A DNA stretch of 64,000 nt from an uncultured Bacteroidia bacterium. Lineage in GTDB: Bacteria > Bacteroidota > Bacteroidia > Bacteroidales > Prolixibacteraceae. Position numbers and translations under genes: made by a program. Positions within the stretch are counted from its first letter, which is position 1. Every line of letters starts with the position of its first letter. Location of the stretch: assembly GCA_903907075.1 (NCBI GenBank), contig CAIVMQ010000019.1:1-64000 (forward strand), written 5' to 3'. Positions 26,084 to 35,072 of the stretch are shown here, one piece after another. Below the pieces are notes generated by a model. It did no database searches and was not told the DNA's origin. It saw nothing but the letters and a program-made list of their open reading frames with translations.

Positions 26084-27567
26084 TGATTCAGTATTTTATC
26101 AAAATCAGTGGTCAGATCTGTTCCGGTTTCGAAATCAAATAGGGTAAGTTGTCTGATCTGATAATATGAAATCCAATATTTACGTAGAGAACTGATATAT
26201 GCTCTTCGGGCATTTTCGAGATCGTTTCGTGCAAGGTTTAGTTTAGTAACATCCAGTTTCCCAATTTTAAAGCGGCGCATTGTTACATCAAAGCCCATTT
26301 GAGCAATAGTGTCTGCCTTTGCGGAGTTCATAACCTGATTGGCTTGAAGATCAAATTCCATCACATTCATAACCACTGATTGCTCGAAATCTATCCGCTC
26401 TTGTTTAACACTGTTTACGACTACTTCACGGTTTGATTTTGCCATTAGAATCTGACCTTTGCGTTTGCCCCAATCGAGGATTGGAACTGATAATCCTAAT
26501 AGTGCAATATTTTGAAACCTATTTGGATTTTGATAGGCATTCGAAACGGCTAACCCAGTTTGATTTAATCCTGCTGTTACGCTCACATCGGCACTTAATC
26601 CGTTCCTGGCTTTTATGAGATTTACATTATTGTCTTCCTCTAAGATGCGCTGATTCTGAGAGATGATACTCGGATTGTTATTCATCGATTTTTGAATCGC
26701 CTCATCAGCATTTATTTGAAGTGCCGCAGATATATTGGTTGGCATAATGCATTCAATCAGGGTATTCTTATCTAATCCAAGAAATGAATTAAGATCTGAT
26801 CTTGCTCGAATCAGCCCTTGATTTGCTTTTATTAATGCGAGCTTCGAATTCATCAGATTTAATTCAAAATTCAGTAATTCATCCTGAGTTACTGTGCCTA
26901 CCTGATATCTCCCTTTTCCAATTTGATAGAGCGTATCTGAATTAGCCAGATTGGTCTTGGCTATTTTAATCTCGATCTGGGCATCAATTAGGATAAAGAA
27001 TTTATTCGCAGTCTTAACAGCAATATCTTCTCTCGACTGAATAAGGTTCTTTTTAGCCATCTCAAATTTCATCGGTTCAATCTTTGATTTCCAACGCATG
27101 GCATTGTACCCATTTACTCGCTGGCTATATCCAATACTGATCGCATTTGCTGAAAAAGTGGTCAGCTCCGACCCGATGAAATTCTTAGACATACCTAAGT
27201 CCGAACTTACAGATAAGCTTCCTCCTGTAAGGGCGATGTTTTGACTCGCTTTTAATGATGCACTTGAGGTGATATTTTTTTGCTCACTATATTCCCATGT
27301 TTGGTTTTGAGGTACATAATCCTGACGGATTGAATTACTGTACGCAAATGGGTTAGCTCCAACACCCAGGAATGGAAGCCTGTCGGCCCTGTAATATTGA
27401 AATGCCCAATAACTGGCACGATACATGTTTTGTTGTTTAAATGCATCTATTGATTGCTTTGAGGCCAAATTTATCGCTTCGGGAAGGGTCAATTTAGTTA
27501 CATGTTCCTGCGCAACGACAATTTTACAAATTGCAATTAATGTTATCAGAACGATAATACGGTTCAT
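26080..27567 (-). CDS. TolC-family outer-membrane efflux protein
   Basis: A 495-residue outer-membrane channel with a signal peptide ending near KIVVAQE (about residue 19). It shows the two-fold OEP repeat: LTLPEAINLASKQS and, in each half, long helices with QSREDIAVKTANKFFILIDAQ and VMNVMEFDLQANQVMNSAKADT, closing with ARNDLENARRAYISSLRKYW. These build a trimeric channel across the outer membrane and periplasm. It lies nine bases after the permease gene and overlaps the second adaptor by four bases, giving a complete tripartite exporter. Confidence 0.9.
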   Translation of the reverse strand: MNRIIVLITLIAICKIVVAQEHVTKLTLPEAINLASKQSIDAFKQQNMYRASYWAFQYYRADRLPFLGVGANPFAYSNSIRQDYVPQNQTWEYSEQKNITSSASLKASQNIALTGGSLSVSSDLGMSKNFIGSELTTFSANAISIGYSQRVNGYNAMRWKSKIEPMKFEMAKKNLIQSREDIAVKTANKFFILIDAQIEIKIAKTNLANSDTLYQIGKGRYQVGTVTQDELLNFELNLMNSKLALIKANQGLIRARSDLNSFLGLDKNTLIECIMPTNISAALQINADEAIQKSMNNNPSIISQNQRILEEDNNVNLIKARNGLSADVSVTAGLNQTGLAVSNAYQNPNRFQNIALLGLSVPILDWGKRKGQILMAKSNREVVVNSVKQERIDFEQSVVMNVMEFDLQANQVMNSAKADTIAQMGFDVTMRRFKIGKLDVTKLNLARNDLENARRAYISSLRKYWISYYQIRQLTLFDFETGTDLTTDFDKILNQ

Positions 27568-27576
27568 AGGTGTGAT

Positions 27577-28944
27577 TTATTGTCTTAATGATTCAACTGG
27601 GTCTTTCTCAGCTGCTTTCTTGGCCGGCAGATAACCGAAGATAATGCCGATAAATACGGAAACCCCAAATGAGATAAAGATTGAAAATACAGAGATTATA
27701 GTCTTAATATCAAACATCGTCTGGATTATCTTCGAGAGCGCAACACCGAGAATTATCCCTATTATGCCACCTGCAACACTAATTAACGTCGACTCAGATA
27801 AGAACTGGAATACAATATCTTTGCGTGAAGCGCCAATTGCCTGACGTGTTCCGATCTCACGGATACGCTCCATCACCGAGGCAAGCATGATATTCATAAT
27901 ACCTATTCCCCCAACGATTAGGGAAATTCCTGCGATAGCACCAAGAACAATATTGAAGATATTCTTCGTTTTTTGCTGCTGCTTCAGCAGTAATTCAGGA
28001 ATGCTAATCTCAAAATCTCTGATGTCGTTATGTTTTCTGATTAACATATTTCCTGCAATCTTTGCAGTTGAGGTTAATTGTTGAGTCTCTTTTACGCGAA
28101 TTATAATTTTATCCAGTTGATTGGTATCCTCAATCTTAGGAGCGATCGCATTACTGCTTGAAAGACTGGCTTGTTTTACTTCGTCACTCTTGATTAATGC
28201 CCTATTGCGAAATCGAAGCAGCATTGTTTTTACTGGGATAATAATGCTGTTGTCGGTGCTGCTTATCGCCATTGTTCCACTTCCAGTTCCTGCAAAACTT
28301 CTTTTTTCAATTACTCCAATGACCAGTAGCCAGATTTGTCCACATTTAATAAACTTTCCAACAGGATCAATTTGGTTAAAGAAAACATTCTTGATGTTAC
28401 TACCTATGATGCAGACCGGATTCCCATCTTCGATATGTTGGTGATGAAAAAGTGTTCCGCTTTCAAGTTTAATATCAAATAAATTAAAATAAGTATTATC
28501 TGTTCCATCAAGTTTTATTGGACTACTGATATCATTAAGAATTGCAGTATAATTGAAGGTGATTATCGGACAAACATCTTGTACTGTAGGGATTACCTGT
28601 TTTATTGATTCAGCATCAAGCAGAGTAAGCCCTTTTGAAAATTTCTTTTTCGATCCTGTAAGTTGGTTTCCCTCGGTCGCAGCGCTGCTCTTGGTGTCGT
28701 TCGAACTTGCCCGGTCAGCTTGAAGTATTGGAGTAACAATTATATTATTGACCCCGACCATTTTAATTTGCTCAAGAATCTCCTGCTCTGCTCCGTTCCC
28801 GATAGCCAACATACTAATTACTGCCGCAACGCCAAAAATTATTCCCAAAGCGGTGAGCAGTGATTTTACTTTATTAGCAAAAATTGCCTCGACTGCAATT
28901 AAGACATTATAGGAATAGCGGTTATAATAGGCTCTTATCTTCAT
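27577..28944 (-). CDS. ABC transporter permease, MacB/FtsX type
   Basis: A 455-residue permease with the MacB plan: one N-terminal membrane helix (KSLLTALGIIFGVAAVISMLA, about residues 26-46), a large periplasmic domain of about 280 residues with VQDVCPIITFNYTA and NPVCIIGSNI, and three C-terminal helices preceded by the coupling segment RIREIGTRQAIGASRKDI. MacB-type pumps work by mechanotransmission and drive substrates from the periplasm through TolC (macrolides, toxins, peptides or lipoproteins). The substrate cannot be told here. Confidence 0.92.
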   Translation of the reverse strand: MKIRAYYNRYSYNVLIAVEAIFANKVKSLLTALGIIFGVAAVISMLAIGNGAEQEILEQIKMVGVNNIIVTPILQADRASSNDTKSSAATEGNQLTGSKKKFSKGLTLLDAESIKQVIPTVQDVCPIITFNYTAILNDISSPIKLDGTDNTYFNLFDIKLESGTLFHHQHIEDGNPVCIIGSNIKNVFFNQIDPVGKFIKCGQIWLLVIGVIEKRSFAGTGSGTMAISSTDNSIIIPVKTMLLRFRNRALIKSDEVKQASLSSSNAIAPKIEDTNQLDKIIIRVKETQQLTSTAKIAGNMLIRKHNDIRDFEISIPELLLKQQQKTKNIFNIVLGAIAGISLIVGGIGIMNIMLASVMERIREIGTRQAIGASRKDIVFQFLSESTLISVAGGIIGIILGVALSKIIQTMFDIKTIISVFSIFISFGVSVFIGIIFGYLPAKKAAEKDPVESLRQ

Positions 28945-29064
28945 ACGAAGTTCGTTTGCATTTAGTTATATACAATGAGTATACTGTAAAGTTAATTTTC
29001 AAATTTCAATTTTTTTTGGCTAATGGGAGATTTATTCAATTTATTGCCCAGAGATGCGGTATGT

Positions 29065-30432
29065 TTAAACGTTACTTTTCTTAGCTGTTTTAACTGAATC
29101 TGCTGGTGCCGCATTAACCGGCTCATCACTTATTTGCTTCAATTCATTGTGTTTGCGAACTTGATCCCTATAGATTTCCCAACCTACAGTTTCAATCTCT
29201 TCGGGTTTTTCAGGCTCATTTAAAAGTAGTATTCCGTCTTTCTCAACACCTTTATTGACAATCACATAATTCTCATTCTCATCTCCTAGGTCAATGATTT
29301 GCCTAACCACCTTATTTTTTTTGATATAGACATATTTTGTTGAATCTGTTTCAAATACAGCTTCTAAGGGGATATATAACTTATCATTGTAGGCTCCGGT
29401 CTGAATCAAATTACCTGTGGTCATGGCTGGTTTTAACTCACGGTCACTGCCGAAGACTCTAATGTTAACTTCAAAGACCTTTGAGTCACTTTTAGGCATT
29501 GGCTGTCCAATATTGGCTACAGATATTACTTCACCTTTTAATTCTTTTGCCGGAAATGCATCGATACTTAAAGCTACAGGCTGACCCACTTTTATTTTTG
29601 CAATATCAATTTCGTTAATGTAGGTCTCCGATATCAATTTTGTCATGTCAGGCAAAGTGGCTATAATGGGATTCCAAGGGGTTAATACCGATCCAATTTG
29701 TATTTTTATTCCAAATCGATCTTTGGCATATAAGACCATTCCGGGTTTAGGAGCCTTAATAATTAAGGCATCATAAAGTTTAAGCAGATTGTCAACCCGT
29801 TGTTGCTTGAGATTAAAATCAATATTTCGTCGTTCCATTTGAGAACGCAATTGTCGTTGCCTCATTTCGAGCCCTTTAATATCTTGTTCCAGCTTCCGCT
29901 CAACCTTGCCAAGATCCATTTGTGCTTTTTTTATGACCGATGGAGACTCGTAAACCGATTCTGCCAGAACGATTTTCTGCTCTTCAACATCCGATTTTGA
30001 GTTAACAATGATATCGCGATAGTTGCTCAGACTTAAATTTGAATCAAGCTTTGCGTCTTCTATCGTTGAGGCTGCAGTCTCCAATTCTAACCTAGCAGCT
30101 GTCAGTACCTCTTCAATAACTTTATGGTCTAGCGTGGCAATATATTGCCCAGAGTCAACAACACTACCTTCCTCAATTAGATCGGTAATTTTAATCTCGT
30201 AAATCCGTACATTCTGACTCGAGAGCACTGCAGGAAGAATAATATTCTCTGAATTTTCTGACTTTAGTTGACCTGAGGTGTGAATCTTAACTTCTACCTG
30301 CCCTTTCATCACCTTACAGGTTATCTCTTCGACATTCGATTTTTTGCTGCGGTAAAATATAATCGATACAATCAGTAGCAATATTGCAATTATACTTAGT
30401 ACTTTTTTTATCTTCATAATCTTTGGTTTCAA
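29065..30432 (-). CDS. HlyD/MacA-type periplasmic adaptor (first adaptor)
   Basis: A 455-residue adaptor, related to but distinct from the one at 24839-26083. The membrane helix is at residues ~9-26 (VLSIIAILLLIVSIIFYR), followed by EGSVVDSGQYIATLD, a long coiled coil (to about DNLLKLYDALIIKAP), barrel strands, and a charged C-terminal tail of about 40 residues that the second adaptor lacks. The two share the plan throughout (EIKITDLIEEGS, ESVYESP), which indicates duplication. It is the first gene of the export cluster, separated from the permease by 120 bases. Confidence 0.88.
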   Translation of the reverse strand: MKPKIMKIKKVLSIIAILLLIVSIIFYRSKKSNVEEITCKVMKGQVEVKIHTSGQLKSENSENIILPAVLSSQNVRIYEIKITDLIEEGSVVDSGQYIATLDHKVIEEVLTAARLELETAASTIEDAKLDSNLSLSNYRDIIVNSKSDVEEQKIVLAESVYESPSVIKKAQMDLGKVERKLEQDIKGLEMRQRQLRSQMERRNIDFNLKQQRVDNLLKLYDALIIKAPKPGMVLYAKDRFGIKIQIGSVLTPWNPIIATLPDMTKLISETYINEIDIAKIKVGQPVALSIDAFPAKELKGEVISVANIGQPMPKSDSKVFEVNIRVFGSDRELKPAMTTGNLIQTGAYNDKLYIPLEAVFETDSTKYVYIKKNKVVRQIIDLGDENENYVIVNKGVEKDGILLLNEPEKPEEIETVGWEIYRDQVRKHNELKQISDEPVNAAPADSVKTAKKSNV

Positions 30433-30588
30433 ACCTGAAATTTGAGTAGCTGCTAATATTATTGCCCTTAAATAGATACTAAAATAACTGCGGCAATTTT
30501 CTTTTCTGTGCTTTGATTCTCGGAGATAAAGATACGAATAGAAATGATTATTCCTTTACTTGTACGTTAACGGTTATTGACTTTTTGA

Positions 30589-31344
30589 TCAAAACCGATG
30601 AATAAAATTTTCCTTCTGTAATCCTGCTTTTAGTAGTACTAATCCTGTTTCAAAATGGTCCAATGTGATTTGTACATTCTTATCTTCAGTAATCCCTCTC
30701 CATATTTTTTCCATGGCTTGAGAATGATGTATCCCTCTTACAATTATTACCTTTGGTGGGTGACTGCATTGAACGTGTTTCTTTAAACTGTTTTCTGTCC
30801 TTTGCGGATTCCAAGGGTCATTAATTAAAACGAATTCGGGATTTTCCGTTACAGCCGAGTAATCAGAAAGGTACTCGATATTGGCAATGTTGCTTTGCTC
30901 AAGAAGATTTTCTGTAACTATTTTTAATTCAATAGATTCTATTATTTGCCATACCTGGATAGAGGGGATCGCTAGCCCCATTGCTCCCAGATGAACTCCA
31001 AGAGAAGGACCATAACTGAGTACAGTTTTAGGTTTGAATTCACGAATTAAACGAAATAGTAAGTTGCAATACTTTTCAGGGAGTTCTAATTGACGGTAGA
31101 GTTTTCTGTATTTTTGTTTCTCAATATTCGCATTAGAAAAGATGGAAAGGGTCGTAGGATCTTTCAATTCGTGCAACGATTCGCTTGATTTCTGTCTGAG
31201 TATTTTTAAAATCGTATATTCCGGATATTTTTTCTTATCCTCTATAACTGTTGTGATTAATCGAAATAAGAATGGGGAATGAATTTGATGTCCGCCACGA
31301 TGGCGTGCAGCTTTTAAATAACGTAAACGGCTTAAAGTAAGCAT
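30589..31344 (-). CDS. Methyltransferase-like protein (possibly degenerate Rossmann fold)
   Basis: A 251-residue soluble protein of a type common in Bacteroidota. The N-terminus has RHRGGHQIHSPFLFRLI, a conserved hallmark. A Rossmann-like core follows: KTVLSYGPSLGVHLGAMGLA resembles SAM motif I, and FVLINDPWNP stands where motif IV would be. The glycine pattern is loose, so SAM binding is plausible rather than shown. It is transcribed away from recG with 97 bases between the starts. I know of no experimental function for this family. Confidence 0.6.
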   Translation of the reverse strand: MLTLSRLRYLKAARHRGGHQIHSPFLFRLITTVIEDKKKYPEYTILKILRQKSSESLHELKDPTTLSIFSNANIEKQKYRKLYRQLELPEKYCNLLFRLIREFKPKTVLSYGPSLGVHLGAMGLAIPSIQVWQIIESIELKIVTENLLEQSNIANIEYLSDYSAVTENPEFVLINDPWNPQRTENSLKKHVQCSHPPKVIIVRGIHHSQAMEKIWRGITEDKNVQITLDHFETGLVLLKAGLQKENFIHRF

Positions 31345-31406
31345 TGTGCTATTTGATGGATTAAGGTGGTAAAACTAAGAAAGAATTGGTAAAGATTTAG
31401 TAGCAG

Positions 31407-31437
31407 TTTGTAAAACTGTAATTTTCGTGTAAGTTTG
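31407..31437 (+). promoter_or_regulatory. Promoter abutting the recG start codon
   Basis: TTTG at 31407-31410, 19 bases, then TAAGTTTG at 31430-31437. This is a full match to the Bacteroidota promoter. The last base lies only four bases before the recG ATG at 31442, so transcription would begin at or next to the start codon. Confidence 0.6.
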
Positions 31438-31441
31438 TTTT

Positions 31442-33547
31442 ATGGCGGGAATATTAGCACAGGATATTAAATTTCTTCCGGGAATGGGCCCGCGAAAGGC
31501 GCTTGTTCTAAATCAGGAACTGAAAGTTTTTACACTTGGTGATCTGATCTATTATTTCCCCTATAAATATGTAGACCGAACAAAGTTCTACACAATTAAA
31601 GAAATTACCACTCTGCTTCCCTATATTCAGGTAAAAGGGAAACTTATGGGTATGGAGGTTATTGGTATTGGTCGCAACCAGCGATTGGTTGGTTATCTCA
31701 ATGATGGTACCGGAGTTCTTGAGTTAATATGGTTCCAAGGGATTAAATTTATTACCCAGACTGTTAAGACTGGCGTCGAATATATTGCTTTTGGGAAGCC
31801 AACAGAATTTAACGGTCAGTTTAGCATTGTTCATCCTGAGCTAGATGAGTATGTTCCTGATTCAACAAAGAAAGAAGGATATATTCAGGCATTTTACAAT
31901 ACTTCAGAGAAGCTTAAAAGCAATTTTATACACTCAAAGAATATTTTAAAGTTTCAATATGCGGCACTTCAGCTAGCGCGTGGAACAATTTTTGAATCAA
32001 TGCCTGGATGGCTGGTTCAGAAACTTGGTATGCTTGGGCTTGAATCGGCATTAATTAATATTCATTTCCCCCAAAATCCTCAGGTCTTACGAGATGCTGA
32101 ATATCGACTTAAATTTGAGGAGCTGTTCTATATTCAGCTTAAATTACTTCATCTAAAAGCTGACCGCTATAAGAAGTTCAAGGGACATGTATTCACTAAG
32201 GTTGGGAATTATTTTAACGATTTTTTTTATAGTCATCTGCCTTTTGAGCTTACTAATGCACAAAAACGGGTAATCCGAGAGATTCGAAAAGATATGGGCT
32301 CAGGTCGACAGATGAACCGACTTTTGCAAGGTGATGTGGGAAGTGGAAAAACAATGGTTGCCTTAATGTCTGCTCTTATTGCAATGGATAACGGATTTCA
32401 ATGCTGTCTTATGGCCCCTACTGAAATACTTGCTAATCAACATTTTATTTCTATTCAGAAATTTCTTGGAGACATGTCGGTAAAGGTAAAACTACTTACG
32501 GGATCAACTAAGAAAGGGGAGAGGGCAATTATTCATTCTGATTTGCTTAGTGGTAATTTAAATCTGATTATTGGAACTCATGCTTTGTTAGAGGATATTG
32601 TTCAATTTGAATCGCTGGGCCTTGTAATTATTGATGAACAGCATCGATTTGGTGTAACACAACGGGCAAAACTTTGGCGTAAAAACTTTGTCCCACCTCA
32701 TGTGCTGGTTATGACTGCAACTCCGATTCCCCGAACATTGGCTATGACTGTTTACGGGGATCTTGATGTTTCAGTTATTGATGAGCTACCGCCCGGACGG
32801 AAACCAATTAGAACAGTCCATTATTTTGAGAATAAAAGGGCTCAGACTTACGATTTTATCCGAAATGAAATTGCTGAAGGTCGCCAGATTTATATCGTTT
32901 ATCCATTAATCTCAGAATCTGAAAAGTTGGATTATAAAAATCTTGAAGAGGGCTATGAACAGATTATCAAAGCATTTCCTATGCCCGATTACGCCATTGG
33001 AATGGTGCATGGACGGATGAAACCGGCGGCTAAAGATTTGGAAATGCAACGATTTAAGAATCGTGAAACTCAAATCCTTGTCGCGACAACAGTAATTGAA
33101 GTTGGTGTTGACGTACCTAATGCTTCTGTGATGATTATTGAGAGTTCGGAACGTTTTGGATTATCCCAACTTCATCAGTTACGAGGACGTGTGGGACGGG
33201 GTGCTGAACAATCTTTCTGTATCTTATTAAGTGGATTTAAACTTGGCGCTGAGAGTCGCAAGCGGATAGAAACAATGGTGGCTACAAATGATGGCTTCGA
33301 AATCGCAGAGGTTGATATGCGTCTTCGAGGACCCGGCGATATCGAAGGGACTCAACAAAGTGGAATAGCTTTCGATTTAAAAATAAGTAATCTCGCCAAA
33401 GATGGACAGATTCTTCAGTATGCCCGTGATATTGCAGATTCAATAATTTCACAAGACCCACTATTAGAACAACCATTAAATGATATTCTTAAGAAACAAT
33501 TAATTGCCTTAAAGAAAAATCATTTGAATTGGGGGTCAATAAGTTAG
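31442..33547 (+). CDS. recG: ATP-dependent DNA helicase RecG
   Basis: Branch-migration helicase that remodels stalled forks and Holliday-type junctions. The 701-residue protein starts with the wedge region (IKFLPGMGPRKALVLNQEL), then the OB-like wedge (IQVKGKLMGMEVIG), Walker A LLQGDVGSGKT with K303, APTEILANQH, DEQH in IIDEQHRFGVTQR, MTATPIPRTLA, and in the second fold VATTVIEVGVDVPNAS and QLRGRVGRG. The C-terminal TRG/wedge features are present. It is monocistronic with its own promoter and possibly leaderless. Confidence 0.96.
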   Translation: MAGILAQDIKFLPGMGPRKALVLNQELKVFTLGDLIYYFPYKYVDRTKFYTIKEITTLLPYIQVKGKLMGMEVIGIGRNQRLVGYLNDGTGVLELIWFQGIKFITQTVKTGVEYIAFGKPTEFNGQFSIVHPELDEYVPDSTKKEGYIQAFYNTSEKLKSNFIHSKNILKFQYAALQLARGTIFESMPGWLVQKLGMLGLESALINIHFPQNPQVLRDAEYRLKFEELFYIQLKLLHLKADRYKKFKGHVFTKVGNYFNDFFYSHLPFELTNAQKRVIREIRKDMGSGRQMNRLLQGDVGSGKTMVALMSALIAMDNGFQCCLMAPTEILANQHFISIQKFLGDMSVKVKLLTGSTKKGERAIIHSDLLSGNLNLIIGTHALLEDIVQFESLGLVIIDEQHRFGVTQRAKLWRKNFVPPHVLVMTATPIPRTLAMTVYGDLDVSVIDELPPGRKPIRTVHYFENKRAQTYDFIRNEIAEGRQIYIVYPLISESEKLDYKNLEEGYEQIIKAFPMPDYAIGMVHGRMKPAAKDLEMQRFKNRETQILVATTVIEVGVDVPNASVMIIESSERFGLSQLHQLRGRVGRGAEQSFCILLSGFKLGAESRKRIETMVATNDGFEIAEVDMRLRGPGDIEGTQQSGIAFDLKISNLAKDGQILQYARDIADSIISQDPLLEQPLNDILKKQLIALKKNHLNWGSIS

Positions 33548-33563
33548 TACGTTTCCAGGGAAC

Positions 33564-33581
33564 CGACTAATGGCTTTTAGT
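33564..33581 (+). terminator. Weak hairpin after recG
   Basis: GACTAA pairs with TTAGTC around a six-base loop 16 bases after the recG stop, with ATCAATTTTG following. The stem is only six base pairs, so termination is uncertain. Confidence 0.3.
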
Positions 33582-33656
33582 CATCAATTTTGTCTATTTA
33601 ACAATTAATTGATATTTTATAAGCTCAGATCATTTTTTTCTAAGAACAAAAATCCT

Positions 33657-33664
33657 ACTTTTGC
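33657..33664 (+). promoter_or_regulatory. Candidate -7 box for the MgtE-N/NRAMP operon
   Basis: TACTTTTG is an exact TAnnTTTG, with a T run about 19 bases upstream at the -33 position. A transcript starting near 33670 would have a leader of about 124 bases before the ATG at 33794. Confidence 0.5.
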
Positions 33665-33669
33665 GCAAC

Positions 33670-33793
33670 AAATCAATCTAATTTTACGAATGGACGAAGG
33701 GCCTGCGGAAATATTTTTTATTAACCTGATATAGCGGGATCGCCACATTTCTGTTTGCGCTCCTTGCAATATCCTAACAGCAAGGAGGTGCTC
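33670..33793 (+). promoter_or_regulatory. Structured leader with a sequestered Shine-Dalgarno (riboswitch candidate)
   Basis: GCGCTCCTTGC (33757-33767) pairs with GCAAGGAG-G-TGC (33780-33791) to form an 11-bp stem with one bulged G and one G-U pair around a 12-base loop. The right arm contains AAGGAGG, a strong Shine-Dalgarno at ideal distance from ATG 33794, so the stem would block ribosome entry. Strong Shine-Dalgarno sites are uncommon in this phylum. The 85 bases upstream contain CGAAGGGCCTGCGG and GCGGGATCGC, which could form an aptamer. By eye I cannot match it to the M-box, yybP-ykoY or NiCo consensus. A metal-responsive switch is inferred from the downstream genes. Confidence 0.5.
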
Positions 33794-35062
33794 ATGACAT
33801 CAATTACCACATTCTATTTAAGTCGGGTTATTGGGAGGAAGGTTTTTAATCCCAATGGTCAGAGCCTTGGCACCATAAAGGATCTCTTAGTTGATCCGGA
33901 CTCTTCCAATTATCCTACCGGGCATCCGGTTGTAAAAGGGATTAAGCTCAAAGTAAATAAAGATATTGTCTATTATTCCTTTGACAATTTTCATATCGAA
34001 AAGGTTAATGGCGTAGTGAAATGTATTTGTGACGATTTAATAGAACTCTCAAAAGAGGAATCTGAAAATAGCCTTTTTCTTGTCGAAGCCGTTCTTGATA
34101 ACCAAATAGTGGATCTAAACGGTAGAAAACTCGTTCGGGTAAATGATGTGCGTTTAGTTACCATAAGTAGTGGCACATTTGCTGTGGCTGTCGATATTGG
34201 GATAGAGGGCTTGTTGCGCAGAATTGGAATTGCACGTCCTTTGAAATATGTCATTGGGCTTTTCGGAGGGACGATCCCATCCAAGTTTATACTTTGGGAA
34301 GATGTTGAAACTATAGATTTCTCAAATTTAAATATTAAGCTTTCAAAAAGTTATGCAAAGCTTCAAACGCTACATCCCTCTGATTTAGCAGATATTATTG
34401 AAGATCTAGGTCGAAAGGCTAGTGCAGAGGTGTTTTCTGCTCTCGATGAAGAGAAGGCAGCTGATGTAATGGAAGAACTGGATACCGAAACCCAGTTGCA
34501 TATCCTTGAAAGCCTCTCTATTGAAAAAGCTGCTGACGTTCTTGATAAGATGCCAGCCGATGAGGTTGCCGACATCCTCGATGCATTGGAGGATGATAAG
34601 GCCGAATTGCTACTCAATGAAATGGAGAAAGATACCTCTCAGGAGGTTCGTGAATTGCTCGTTTATCCTGATCATACCGTAGGAAGTATCATGTCATCAG
34701 AGGTGCTATCCTTTAATCAGAATACCACTGTCGAAGAGGTACTCGCTGAACTTAGAGATAAGAAACCTGAATTCGAAACTTTTTATAACTTTTTCGTTAT
34801 CGATGAGAATGAAATCCTTCTGGCTACATTCTCAATCCGTGACGTTGTTATCTCTCCACCTGAATTGCAGATTCGGCAGATCATGAAGCCTTCACCCGTT
34901 CATCTAAGAGATTATCAGAAGATTAATGAGATTGCAGAGATCGTATCGAAGTATAACTTGTTGGCTATACCTGTAGTTGACAAAAAGAATGTACTTAAAG
35001 GGATGGTTGTTATTGACGATATCATTGAGGATTTAATCAGAAAACGTCGGACAAATAAATAG
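33794..35062 (+). CDS. PRC-barrel/MgtE-N/CBS protein without membrane domain
   Basis: A soluble protein of 422 residues. Order: two PRC-barrel units (about residues 5-75, RVIGRKVFNPNGQSLGTIKD, and about 90-150, ILDNQIVDLNGRKLVRVNDV-like), then an MgtE N-terminal superhelix (from LHPSDLADIIEDLG at about 205, with repeated DLAD/EKAADV/DEVADIL units to ~300), then a CBS pair (YPDHTVGSIMSSEVLSFN to the end). In MgtE these two modules sense cytosolic Mg2+ and gate the channel, but the transmembrane domain is absent here. I chose the ATG at 33794 for its AAGGAGG site. Ten bases separate it from the NRAMP-like gene, so it probably regulates that transporter. Confidence 0.85.
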   Translation: MTSITTFYLSRVIGRKVFNPNGQSLGTIKDLLVDPDSSNYPTGHPVVKGIKLKVNKDIVYYSFDNFHIEKVNGVVKCICDDLIELSKEESENSLFLVEAVLDNQIVDLNGRKLVRVNDVRLVTISSGTFAVAVDIGIEGLLRRIGIARPLKYVIGLFGGTIPSKFILWEDVETIDFSNLNIKLSKSYAKLQTLHPSDLADIIEDLGRKASAEVFSALDEEKAADVMEELDTETQLHILESLSIEKAADVLDKMPADEVADILDALEDDKAELLLNEMEKDTSQEVRELLVYPDHTVGSIMSSEVLSFNQNTTVEEVLAELRDKKPEFETFYNFFVIDENEILLATFSIRDVVISPPELQIRQIMKPSPVHLRDYQKINEIAEIVSKYNLLAIPVVDKKNVLKGMVVIDDIIEDLIRKRRTNK

Positions 35063-35072
35063 GGTTAGTGCA

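Noticed and set aside
33670-33756. Leader as a known M-box or Mn riboswitch
   Set aside because: I could not see the conserved cores of these classes; only the Shine-Dalgarno hairpin is claimed.
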